NCBI GenBank assembly: GCA_964519615.1
Contig: CAZFIM010000006.1
Location: 1 to 59,493, forward strand
Direction of reading: 5' to 3'
DNA length: 59,493 nt
DNA from: CAZFIM01 sp964519615
GTDB lineage: Bacteria > Chloroflexota > Dehalococcoidia > GIF9 > UBA5629
Below, piece after piece: positions 9,065 to 17,312 of this stretch (position 1 is the stretch's first letter; each line of letters begins with the position of its first letter). Under the pieces are notes generated by a model. The model ran no database searches and was not told the DNA's origin. It was given only the letters and a program-made list of their open reading frames with translations. The translations under genes were made by a program, and so were the position numbers.

Positions 9065-9573
9065 TGGTGTTAACTCCAGCTACAGAAGATTTTACAACTA
9101 TCGTTGTTGGCATGGGTGAGATCCAGGTGAGCAATAATCCATCACAGATATTGGCCTGTCTTGGAATAGGGTCATGTATAGCTGTGTGCGCTTTCGATCC
9201 TATTACCAGAGTAGGCGCAATGGCGCATGTTGTTTTGCCTGAGAGCAACGGCAGGGGTGCCGGTAATCCCGGCAAATTTGCAGATACCGCGATACCGCTG
9301 CTGCTCAGTGAGATGGCAAAAAAAGGCGGAATAAAATATTCGACAATCTTCAAGCTTGCCGGTGGAGCCCAGATGTCATGCGCCCCCGGATTGGAATCTG
9401 CCTTTAAAACGGGGGAGCGGAATATCCAGCAAGTGAAAGAGGCATTAAAAAAGGAAAAACTACTGGTAGGAGTGGCTGACCTGGGCGGGACGAAGGGACG
9501 TACGGTGAAAATGTACATCGATACCGGAAAGGTGCTGGTAAAAACAGCGGGTCAAGAGATTAGAGAGTTATAG
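9064..9573 (+). CDS. cheD: Chemoreceptor glutamine deamidase CheD
   Basis: CheD deamidates receptor glutamines and stimulates CheC. The catalytic pair is visible: Cys38 in GIGSC and His55 in MAHVVLP, with the 17-residue spacing known from Thermotoga CheD. The residue six before the cysteine, a catalytic threonine in Thermotoga, is Cys32 here. The length of 169 residues is normal. The start codon overlaps the cheC stop, in keeping with the known CheC-CheD partnership. Confidence 0.93.
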   Translation: MVLTPATEDFTTIVVGMGEIQVSNNPSQILACLGIGSCIAVCAFDPITRVGAMAHVVLPESNGRGAGNPGKFADTAIPLLLSEMAKKGGIKYSTIFKLAGGAQMSCAPGLESAFKTGERNIQQVKEALKKEKLLVGVADLGGTKGRTVKMYIDTGKVLVKTAGQEIREL

Positions 9574-9701
9574 TCAATGGAGCTTTATGACAGGTACTAT
9601 GGCTAAGCTCTCGATGCATAACAACGTACAACATATAATGAAGATTACATGATTTGTATTGGCGACAATGTGAGCTAATAGAAAAACAAGAGGGAGAAAA
9701 A

Positions 9702-10058
9702 ATGGCAAAAATAATGGTTGTAGACGATGCGGCATTCATGCGCAGCAAATGTGTGCAATTACTTACGCAGAGCGGCTATCAGGTTGTTGAGGCCTGTAAC
9801 GGGGCGGATGCTGTTGCCAAATATCAGCAGAACAGTCCTGACGCGGTATTGCTGGACATCACCATGCCGGATATGGATGGCGTTCAGGCTTTAAAAGAGC
9901 TGGTGAATATCGATCCGGCGGCAAAAGTGACAATGGTGACCGCAATGGGGCAGCAGTCCATAGTTATGGAATGCCTGAAAGCGGGCGCAAAAGATTTTGT
10001 GGTTAAACCGTTTGACGCTGACCGCGTTATCGGTGCAGTAAAAAAGATGATTGGATAA
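9702..10058 (+). CDS. cheY: Response regulator CheY
   Basis: A stand-alone receiver domain of 118 residues. The phosphorylation site is Asp52 in LLDITMPD. The acidic pair is D8/D9 in VVDDA. Thr80 and Lys102 complete the active site. There is no output domain. ATG 9702 is preferred over an in-frame start 48 bases upstream because AGGGAG lies just before it and the receiver fold begins there. As the chemosensory output it should bind a motor or pilus component, but no such gene is in the window. Confidence 0.93.
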   Translation: MAKIMVVDDAAFMRSKCVQLLTQSGYQVVEACNGADAVAKYQQNSPDAVLLDITMPDMDGVQALKELVNIDPAAKVTMVTAMGQQSIVMECLKAGAKDFVVKPFDADRVIGAVKKMIG

Positions 10059-10101
10059 ATAGCTTGTCCGGAAGACTATTCTTTGTAGATAAGAGGAATA
10101 T

Positions 10102-11169
10102 ATGAAAGACACTGTAAAAGTACTTGTGGTAGATGATTCGCGTTTTGTGACAAGTGTTGTTTCCAAAAGGCTTGCGTCTGACCCGGAAATAGAAGTAGTC
10201 GGTGTTGCTCATGACGGAGTGGAGGCATTGAGCAGAATTGAGAAATTGAAGCCTGATGTTGTCACTCTGGATATCATCATGCCCAGGATGGATGGGTTGG
10301 AGGCATTGAAACAAATAATGTCCGCGTTTCCAACACCTGTCGTCATGTTGAGCGCACTCACCGGCGAAGGTGCTCAGGCTACACTGGAAGCGCTTGAACT
10401 GGGAGCGGTTGATTTTTTTCTTAAACCTTCGGTGGTGCATCCCGCCGGACATGACCAGTCATCTGATGATTTGATAGTCAAGGTGAAACAGGCGTCCAGA
10501 ACAAAAATAGCGGCAAAGAGAGCAAAGGCACAGGCGAGCGAATCAACGCCGGAAAAGTCATCTTGTTCGGAAAGCGATGATTTTGAAATAAACCGGGTAT
10601 TGGCAATAGGCTCCTCGACAGGCGGGCCGAAAGCGCTCATGCAGGTGATACCGTACTTGCCCGCAGATTTTCCGGCAGCCGTTCTTATCGTACAGCATAT
10701 GCCGCCGGTATTCACCAAAGCTATGGCTGAGAGGCTGGATAAAGCATCTAAACTGGAAGTCAGGGAAGCGGTTGAGGGAGATAGGGCCAGACATCGTCTG
10801 GTGCTTATAGCTCCGGGTAATTACCATATGACGCTGGACAGAAACGGCAAAATACGGCTTAACCAGGATCCGCCCCGTTGGGGCGTACGTCCATCGGTAG
10901 ACGCGATGATGGAATCAGTGGCGAAATACTACGGAGAGGTCACTCTGGGTGTGGTATTAACGGGCATGGGAGTGGATGGGACGCTAGGGGCAGCGGCGAT
11001 AAAAGGTCGCGGAGGGACAATCTTTGCTCAGGATGAGCAGACATCCGCCGTCTACGGGATGCCTATGAGCGTGGCCAAAGAGGGCTATGCAGATAAAATA
11101 TTACCCCTGCAGAAGATGGCTGATGAAATAGTGAAATACTGCCGTTCTGAAGTAAAAGTACATGCATGA
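10102..11169 (+). CDS. cheB: Chemotaxis methylesterase/glutaminase CheB
   Basis: CheB removes methyl groups from receptor glutamates when phosphorylated by CheA. The N-terminal receiver domain (1-125) has Asp57 as phosphorylation site. A linker (about 125-165) rich in Lys and Ser joins it to the methylesterase domain (about 165-350). The catalytic triad is Ser172 (GSSTGGP), His199 (VQHMPP) and Asp292 (GMGVDG). All are present, so an active enzyme is expected. The linked receptor methyltransferase gene follows 9 bases later. Confidence 0.95.
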   Translation: MKDTVKVLVVDDSRFVTSVVSKRLASDPEIEVVGVAHDGVEALSRIEKLKPDVVTLDIIMPRMDGLEALKQIMSAFPTPVVMLSALTGEGAQATLEALELGAVDFFLKPSVVHPAGHDQSSDDLIVKVKQASRTKIAAKRAKAQASESTPEKSSCSESDDFEINRVLAIGSSTGGPKALMQVIPYLPADFPAAVLIVQHMPPVFTKAMAERLDKASKLEVREAVEGDRARHRLVLIAPGNYHMTLDRNGKIRLNQDPPRWGVRPSVDAMMESVAKYYGEVTLGVVLTGMGVDGTLGAAAIKGRGGTIFAQDEQTSAVYGMPMSVAKEGYADKILPLQKMADEIVKYCRSEVKVHA

Positions 11170-11178
11170 GGATACGAA

Positions 11179-12009
11179 ATGACTGACCAGGATTTTTTCA
11201 AGCTTGCACAAACTGTGGTAAAACTGACCGATATTAAACTATCCGATTATAAAACGACGCAGATGTACCGCAGGCTGGACGGATTTATCAAAAATTACAA
11301 GGTTGCTGATGTAGCAGCCTATTGTGACCTGCTGCATAAGGACGGAGGCGCGGTTGCCCGCCTGCGAAACTTTCTCACCATTAACGTATCTGAATTTTTC
11401 CGGGACACAGCCCATTTCCAGATGCTTCAGAAGAGAGTTCTCCCTGATCTTTTGCGGCAAAGGCCTGACCTGAATATATGGAGCGCGGGTTGTTCAAATG
11501 GTTCTGAAGCATATTCCGTGACTTTAATTCTGGAAGAGATGAATCACTGGAATAAGCACCGCATATTGGGAACTGATATAGATGATGCCAGCCTGGCCAA
11601 AGCAAGAGCGGGAGGTCCTTACCGTCCGACAGATGTACGGAATGTGCCCAGCCATATGCTGGAAAAATATTTTACCCAGGTTGACGGCAACTATATCGTC
11701 ATTGATCGTATTAAACGCAAGGTACAATACCAGGCACAGGATCTATTGAACAGCAATTATCATAAGGAATTCGACCTGATTCTCTGCCGCAATGTTGTCA
11801 TCTATTTTACCGGTGAAGCCAAGATGAGGCTTAACCGGAGTTTTTATCAGGCTTTGAAACCGGGTGGGGTGCTGTTTATCGGGGGGACGGAGACCATGCT
11901 TGATGCGCACTCGATAGGATTTGAAAGGATGTCTCCCTGTTTCTTTCGTAAACCTCACGATAGCGCATGCGAAAATATGGAGGCTTTACGGTCTGAACTG
12001 CGTGTGTAA
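11179..12009 (+). CDS. cheR: Chemotaxis protein methyltransferase CheR
   Basis: CheR methylates receptor glutamates with S-adenosylmethionine. An N-terminal helical domain (about 1-75) ends in LTINVSEFFRD, typical of the family. The Rossmann methyltransferase domain has the SAM motif WSAGCSNGSEAYS (about 101-113) and the segment ILCRNVVIYF. The length of 276 residues is normal. There is no TPR extension. The neighbouring receptors lack the NWETF pentapeptide, so CheR probably does not use tethering. Confidence 0.95.
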   Translation: MTDQDFFKLAQTVVKLTDIKLSDYKTTQMYRRLDGFIKNYKVADVAAYCDLLHKDGGAVARLRNFLTINVSEFFRDTAHFQMLQKRVLPDLLRQRPDLNIWSAGCSNGSEAYSVTLILEEMNHWNKHRILGTDIDDASLAKARAGGPYRPTDVRNVPSHMLEKYFTQVDGNYIVIDRIKRKVQYQAQDLLNSNYHKEFDLILCRNVVIYFTGEAKMRLNRSFYQALKPGGVLFIGGTETMLDAHSIGFERMSPCFFRKPHDSACENMEALRSELRV

Positions 12010-12024
12010 GGATAAAGTAATGCT

Positions 12025-13107
12025 ATGAGAAGGATTACTGTAAAATACGCAAAACCGGGTATGATTCTCGGTGCACCCGTTTATGATAATTACGGTAATA
12101 TGCTTTTGGATTCCCATATCAGGCTTGATGAAAGCATACTGGAATTGCTGAAAAGAAACGGAGTGGCGGAAATATTTCTTGATGATTGGCGTATGGCCGA
12201 TGTTGTTGTTGAACCGTTAATTTCTCCTGAACTGGAAGGCAAGGCAGCTAAAACGCTCTATATGCTCATGACCACGAACCAGGGGAAGGAAAGTATCGCT
12301 ACCCAGAATATTGATCTGGTGGTACGGGCGGCAAATGCCATTGCCAATGAGATGGCGCTTGAAACGCTGGGTGAGCCCGCCGTTGTGGGGATCCTCGTAC
12401 AAGCGGATTACCTGTATGTGCAGCCGGTTAAAACAGCGCTGCTCTCTATGGTATTGGGTAAGCGGCTTGGCTACAACTCGGAGGAATTAACAAAGCTGGG
12501 TACCGCGGTGATGCTCAAGGACGTGGGTTATATTTATGTGCCTGCCGAGCTTCTCAACAAACCGGAGAAACTTACTCCCAAAGATATTCAATCAATTCAA
12601 AATCACCCGATAACCGGCTATAAACTACTTATGCAGCATAACTACTGCAAGGGAGTAGTAGCCGAAACTGTTCTGCAACACCATGAGCGCTGGAAGGGCA
12701 ACGGGTATCCGAGGAAGCTTAAAGGAAAGGATATAGCACAGTTTGCCCAGATAATAGCCATCACGGATACATACGTATCGCTTCTTTCCAAAAGGCCCGG
12801 CAAACAGATGTTCATGCCTCATCAGGCTGTTGAATATATTATGGCACAAAGTGAAGACCAGTTTAATCCTGAACTGGTTGAGATGTTTGTGAGGGAAATA
12901 CCCTGCTATCCCACTGGTCTGACCATCAGGCTCAATACCAAAGAAATGGCCATAGTATCCGATGCCAAACTCGGTTTTATCGCCAGACCTAAAGTCCGCG
13001 TTGTCTATGACGAGGAACAGGGGCAGATAAGAAAACCATACGATATCGATCTTTCCAAAATGGAATATCAAAGCAAGCTCATCACTGAAGTTATCGATTA
13101 TTTCTAG
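12025..13107 (+). CDS. HD-GYP-like protein with lost metal ligands
   Basis: The C-terminal half (about 125-300) aligns by eye with HD-GYP cyclic-di-GMP phosphodiesterases. It keeps His194 in NHPITG, the HHERWKGNGYP segment (219-229) and the later IAITDTY helix. Two key positions are changed. The HD pair reads KD (Lys165-Asp166, in MLKDVGY), and the histidine expected near DYLYVQ is Gln133. Both residues bind metal in active enzymes, so hydrolysis is doubtful. The protein may instead bind a nucleotide or act as a scaffold. Residues 1-70 form a separate N-terminal domain like those found before some HD-GYP domains. The gene starts 15 bases after cheR and closes the locus. Confidence 0.8.
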   Translation: MRRITVKYAKPGMILGAPVYDNYGNMLLDSHIRLDESILELLKRNGVAEIFLDDWRMADVVVEPLISPELEGKAAKTLYMLMTTNQGKESIATQNIDLVVRAANAIANEMALETLGEPAVVGILVQADYLYVQPVKTALLSMVLGKRLGYNSEELTKLGTAVMLKDVGYIYVPAELLNKPEKLTPKDIQSIQNHPITGYKLLMQHNYCKGVVAETVLQHHERWKGNGYPRKLKGKDIAQFAQIIAITDTYVSLLSKRPGKQMFMPHQAVEYIMAQSEDQFNPELVEMFVREIPCYPTGLTIRLNTKEMAIVSDAKLGFIARPKVRVVYDEEQGQIRKPYDIDLSKMEYQSKLITEVIDYF

Positions 13108-13194
13108 GTATCAAGCCGTTTTGAAGCGCAAGAGCTTGCCGCCTGCCGTTTTCGATTTATTCTCACAGCACCATCAAGAAGACTATTTACATTT

Positions 13195-13845
13195 TTATAC
13201 CATACGCAGTAGAGCGCGAACGGGCGAGCCGTCTCCGTTTTCAATTCTCAGAGGCAGACAGATAAACTCGCAGTCTCCGGCTTTGACCTGTGTAAGGTTT
13301 AACCCTTCAGCAATGCAGGTTCCGGCACCCAGCAGTGCCTGATGTGCAATGGTTCCATCATCACTCTCATATGCGCCAACAGAGAGATAGTCCATGCCCA
13401 CAAGCCTGGTATTTTTCTCGGCAAGCAGCCGGGCGGCGCCGGCTGTCAGGTGCACGAAGTCCTTCTTAAACGGTTCTTTCCACCATTGCGCAAGCGAATT
13501 ACGCGTCTTAAAGAGCAGGCGCTCACCCTCACCAATGTTACTGCGCATAATATTTTCAGGTCTGATCAAATCGGTATCCATAACCTCAATTATACGCGCG
13601 TAGCCTGTGAGTGAATCGAGCGGCAGATTATCGATTCCGCCTCCTCCCCGGATATAGTGGGCCGGTGCATCCATATGCGTTCCGCAATGCGTGCTCATGA
13701 GCATGCTGGAGACATTGACAATATCGCCTCTCTCTATATCCAGAAGTTTTTCAATCTTCACCGCCGGATCACCGGGCCAGGTTATCATACCTTTGGTAAT
13801 GGGAATGCTGACATCGATCCACTCTTGCATGTGCTCGGTATTCAC
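13195..13845 (-). CDS. Cyclase-family metal-dependent hydrolase
   Basis: Member of the cyclase/kynurenine formamidase-like family (PF04199). The metal-binding signature H-x-G-T-H-x-D-x-P-x-H is visible in STHCGTHMDAPAHY, about residues 53-63. The chain of 216 residues matches the family. Known relatives hydrolyse formylkynurenine or cyclic amides, but the substrate cannot be chosen from sequence. A GAGAGG ribosome site precedes the start. It is convergent with the HD-GYP gene and divergent from fabF; no tryptophan-degradation gene is near. Confidence 0.85.
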   Translation of the reverse strand: MNTEHMQEWIDVSIPITKGMITWPGDPAVKIEKLLDIERGDIVNVSSMLMSTHCGTHMDAPAHYIRGGGGIDNLPLDSLTGYARIIEVMDTDLIRPENIMRSNIGEGERLLFKTRNSLAQWWKEPFKKDFVHLTAGAARLLAEKNTRLVGMDYLSVGAYESDDGTIAHQALLGAGTCIAEGLNLTQVKAGDCEFICLPLRIENGDGSPVRALLRMV

Positions 13846-14075
13846 AGCACGTACCTCTCTTTCTCACTTGATTGGCTCAATATGCCCCAATATCGGTAAT
13901 TGTACTATAATAGAAGCACCGATAAATATTCTGCAACTATCATGATATATCTATCGGATTTCATGTTTCCCTCTTAAGGCTTATACAACTACCTGTACCT
14001 GAAGATTTGTACCGGTTTCCTTTATGTGGTAGTCTCTATAGCAATATCGCTGACTATGATTGAGGTGCTAAAACC

Positions 14076-15308
14076 ATGTCCGCACGACGTATTGTAATAA
14101 CCGGTATGGGGACGGTGACCCCGATTGGGGAGGGGGTGGAACAATTCTGGTCTAACCTTATCGCAGGTAAATCAGGGATAGGGCGTATTACACATTTCGA
14201 TCCTGCCGCCTTTCCTGTGAAGGTCGATGCCGAAGTGCACGGCTTCGACCCTGCCGGTTACATGGACCCCAAGATGGCGGACAGGACTTCACGCTTCACA
14301 CAGTTCGCTATCGCCTCTGCCAAAATGGCGGTAAGCTCTGCACGTCTTGATTTCGCTCAGGAAGATTCAGAGAAAATAGGTGTATGTATAGGAAACACAC
14401 TGGATATAGGCGGGCTGATAAAGGACTTCGAACGCTTGAAAAGCAGGGGACCGAAAAGAATCAGTCCGCTGTTTGTGGCCAAAATAAGCCCACATGTAGC
14501 AGCGGTGCAGGTGGGTTTGCTTTTCGGCGCTAAAGGGCCTAACAGCAATGTGGATACGGCCTGCGCCAGCGGCGCGGAGGCACTGGCGACTGCCTATGAT
14601 ACTATCAAGCTGGGCTATGCCGATGTAATGATTGCAGGCGGTACGGAGTCAACCATAACTGAATTGACGCTTGCTGCCCTGTGGATAGTGGGCGCTCTTA
14701 CTGTTGAAGAGAATCCGGACAATGCTTCACGTCCCTTCTCTCTGGAGCGGAGCGGATTTGTCTTCGGTGAGGGTGCCGGCCTGCTGGTACTGGAATCTCT
14801 GGAACATGCGAAGAAGAGGGGGGCTCCTATTATTGCAGAATTGGCAGGGGTAGGACGTTCATTCGATGCATACGATGCATCCGCGCCCAACTATGCTGTT
14901 GAAGCGGTGGCCATGAAAAATGCTTTGAATACGGCAGGTGTAGCTCCTCACGAGGTAGATTACATTAACGCTCACGGAACAGGCACGAAGCTCAACGATG
15001 CCAGTGAGACAAAAGCGATAAAAGAAGTATTCGGCAAACATGCCTACTCTATCCCGGTCAGTTCTAATAAGTCCATGACCGGGCATATAATCACCGCCGC
15101 CGGCGCAATAGAAGCTATCGCCTCAGCGTTGACCGTGACAAGAGGAGTCATTCCTCCGACTATTAATTATTTGACTCCCGACCCGGAATGCGACCTCGAT
15201 TATGTTCCCAATACCGCCCGCAAACAGGATGTACGCGTGTGTTTATCCAATTCCTTCGGGATGGGCGGGCAGAACTGCTGTATGGTGATAAAGCGGTTCG
15301 AGGAATAA
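14076..15308 (+). CDS. fabF: Beta-ketoacyl-ACP synthase II
   Basis: A condensing enzyme for fatty acid elongation. The Cys-His-His triad is present: Cys163 in VDTACASG, the first histidine in NAHGTGTKLND and the second in MTGHIITAAGA. The length of 410 residues is typical of FabF. It stands apart from other fatty acid genes and has no acyl carrier protein next to it, so a secondary or specialised role is possible. A hotdog thioesterase follows on the same strand 178 bases downstream. Confidence 0.93.
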   Translation: MSARRIVITGMGTVTPIGEGVEQFWSNLIAGKSGIGRITHFDPAAFPVKVDAEVHGFDPAGYMDPKMADRTSRFTQFAIASAKMAVSSARLDFAQEDSEKIGVCIGNTLDIGGLIKDFERLKSRGPKRISPLFVAKISPHVAAVQVGLLFGAKGPNSNVDTACASGAEALATAYDTIKLGYADVMIAGGTESTITELTLAALWIVGALTVEENPDNASRPFSLERSGFVFGEGAGLLVLESLEHAKKRGAPIIAELAGVGRSFDAYDASAPNYAVEAVAMKNALNTAGVAPHEVDYINAHGTGTKLNDASETKAIKEVFGKHAYSIPVSSNKSMTGHIITAAGAIEAIASALTVTRGVIPPTINYLTPDPECDLDYVPNTARKQDVRVCLSNSFGMGGQNCCMVIKRFEE

Positions 15309-15339
15309 AAAAGAACAGCACTATTGAGATTGAAGAGAA

Positions 15340-15379
15340 ACCGCCGTTGTTTTCCGGCTTAAGAAGCCGTATCGGCGGT
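15340..15379 (+). other. Nested hairpin downstream of fabF
   Basis: An outer 7-bp stem (accgccg at 15340-15346 with cggcggt at 15373-15379) encloses an inner stem (cggctt at 15355-15360 with aagccg at 15364-15369). No T-tract follows. It may stabilise the 3' end of the fabF transcript. Confidence 0.35.
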
Positions 15380-15486
15380 GAGATTACCGCAAATGCCGTT
15401 GTATAAGGGCGCAGAACACGGCGAAGAGTTAAAGTTTCTTTTCCTGTTTTGCTCTGTAGCTGCCGTAATACATCAGGACTCGGGAT

Positions 15487-15927
15487 ATGAATGATAAAAG
15501 CACTATGTTAAAAATAGAAAACGGTGCCGAGAACAATTGTTTTGGCTGCAGCAAAGATAATCCGCACGGCCTGCATATGGAATTCATTATATCAAGCGGT
15601 AAGGCGGAAGGAGTTTTTACTCCCGGCATATATCATCAGGGCTGGCCTGGTATAACGCACGGAGGTATACTTTTTTGCCTGCTGGATGAGGTGGGTGGAT
15701 ATGCTGTGCGTTCAGCGGGAGTGGATTGCGTCACCGCCAGGTGCGAGACCCGTTTTATCAATCCTGCTTTCACCGGTGGTGCATTGAAGGTTTCAGCCAC
15801 GGTTGTCAGGAAAACTTCCCGTACGGTTGAAACCGAGGCATCTTTGCGGCGGGATGACGGTACACCTGTTGCTTTCGCAAAATCGCTCTGGTATATCGTT
15901 AACAGAACCTCAGAAAAGGGTCTGTAA
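15487..15927 (+). CDS. PaaI-type hotdog thioesterase
   Basis: A 146-residue 4HBT/hotdog protein. The opening NNCFGCSKDNPHGLHMEF is characteristic of a PaaI-like subgroup, and WPGITHGGILFCLLDEVGGY is the central hotdog helix with the HGG motif. Such proteins hydrolyse acyl-CoA or acyl-ACP thioesters in the cytoplasm. Location after fabF suggests acyl-thioester metabolism, but the exact substrate is open. Confidence 0.85.
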   Translation: MNDKSTMLKIENGAENNCFGCSKDNPHGLHMEFIISSGKAEGVFTPGIYHQGWPGITHGGILFCLLDEVGGYAVRSAGVDCVTARCETRFINPAFTGGALKVSATVVRKTSRTVETEASLRRDDGTPVAFAKSLWYIVNRTSEKGL

Positions 15928-15967
15928 ATCCTGTGTTTTTTTATCAATTATCAGGCGGCAGCAGCCG

Positions 15968-17137
15968 TCAACTATCCTGCTGCTCATCGTTGACTGTTGA
16001 ACTGCCGGACGGATGCCGCTTCCTGTGTGTCAAGTAAAGGAACACTATTACCGCCGCAATCAACAGCACGCATATCACCACAATCAACCAGGCGTGATCC
16101 GGCACATATCTTGCGGTTGGTACGGGCTGCTGCGGGACGGCCTGCGGCAAAGGCCTTTGTTCTGTGGTGAAGCTGAAGACGGCACTGGGCTCACCGGGTG
16201 CGGGCTGGCTTGCAGTAACCTGCCAGAAATAGGTTGAATCGTATTTTAGTATACCGTTACAGGCTAGCGCTGTACCTTCAACAAGTTGAGAGATAACTAT
16301 TTGTTTGAGATAAGGATCCTCAGCCAATATAAAGGAGTATTCCTCGACATTCACCAGCGGAGTCCAGGCAAAAGCTGCGCCATCGACAGGACAGCTATGG
16401 CAGTTATTGGCGGGCTTGAGCAATTGGACGCCCGCGTAGGGCGCAGCGACAGGCACTCCCTGACTTATGGTAAAACGTGCGGGTGCAGACCAGGGGCTGG
16501 TGAGCGATTCCCCGGTTGCTGTCTGGCGTACGCGCGCCCTCCAGTAATAGGTGTGTCCTGCCTCCAGCACGCCTCCCGGTGCGTAGAGCATGGCGGGTGA
16601 GGTTGAAACGGACGGTGAGTAAACACCGGAATCGAATACTATCAGCGTGAATCCCGGGTCTTTGGCGATCTGCACCTGATATCCGGTTGCAAGGCAAAGC
16701 TGCTCCCAGCGGAAGCCGATGCCCTCATTTCTGCCGGTTACGGGGTCGGAGCCGATGAGAGATGTCTCCTCTGAGTACACTTTCAGATATTGTGTGCGTG
16801 TTACGGTGCCTGAGCTGTTGCCGGCCGTAAGCGTATAGCTGGTACTGGAAAAGGGCGAGACCTGGAGCGAGCCTGCGGCAGGTACCTCTTCACCCGGAGG
16901 ATCGAGAGTAATAACCTCGGCATCTTCTATATCCCAGAGAATGGTAGCGCTCTGCCCGCAGACGATCGATTGCGGAGAGATGGTGAAATAATTGACCAGC
17001 GGCTTCGGCGGCGGTGATTGGGGGGGCGGGGCTGCGGTGAGGTAGTCCTCCTGCACGGTGCAGCTTACAGGAAAGAGAGCCGCCGTGATAATAAGCAGTA
17101 ACAGTATATAGTTGGGCAACCGTTGTACTTTTATCAT
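15968..17137 (-). CDS. Ig/FN3-like lipoprotein with C-terminal membrane anchor
   Basis: The N-terminus has a lipoprotein signal (hydrophobic core 9-22, lipobox VSC with Cys26), followed by a proline-rich spacer. Residues about 48-115 form an Ig-like domain, opening NYFTISPQSIVCGQSATILWDI. Two further segments (about 120-225 and 230-325) look like fibronectin-III folds, with repeated sampling of the type W-x-x-x-x-x-x-x-Y-x-x-x-A-x-D. A second membrane helix (about 345-370) and a basic tail end the chain. The protein is therefore probably anchored at both ends and exposed outside the cell. Function unknown; perhaps adhesion or cell-surface structure. Confidence 0.75.
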   Translation of the reverse strand: MIKVQRLPNYILLLLIITAALFPVSCTVQEDYLTAAPPPQSPPPKPLVNYFTISPQSIVCGQSATILWDIEDAEVITLDPPGEEVPAAGSLQVSPFSSTSYTLTAGNSSGTVTRTQYLKVYSEETSLIGSDPVTGRNEGIGFRWEQLCLATGYQVQIAKDPGFTLIVFDSGVYSPSVSTSPAMLYAPGGVLEAGHTYYWRARVRQTATGESLTSPWSAPARFTISQGVPVAAPYAGVQLLKPANNCHSCPVDGAAFAWTPLVNVEEYSFILAEDPYLKQIVISQLVEGTALACNGILKYDSTYFWQVTASQPAPGEPSAVFSFTTEQRPLPQAVPQQPVPTARYVPDHAWLIVVICVLLIAAVIVFLYLTHRKRHPSGSSTVNDEQQDS

Positions 17138-17312
17138 TATCCGTATGACACGTTATTATGTTGATTATACAACGTCCCGCGGGGTAAAAAGAAACGCAAG
17201 CCCGTATCGAGAGATAGAGAACTACCGCTGCGTGATTGCCGGGAGCGGTATGTGTATATTCCGGCTGAACGAATTTGCGCCTGTGAAAACAGCGCGAACA
17301 GACACAGTCAGC

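Noticed and set aside
13906..13911. TATAAT before fabF as its promoter
   Set aside because: No -35 box lies 16-18 bases upstream, and the start codon is more than 160 bases away.
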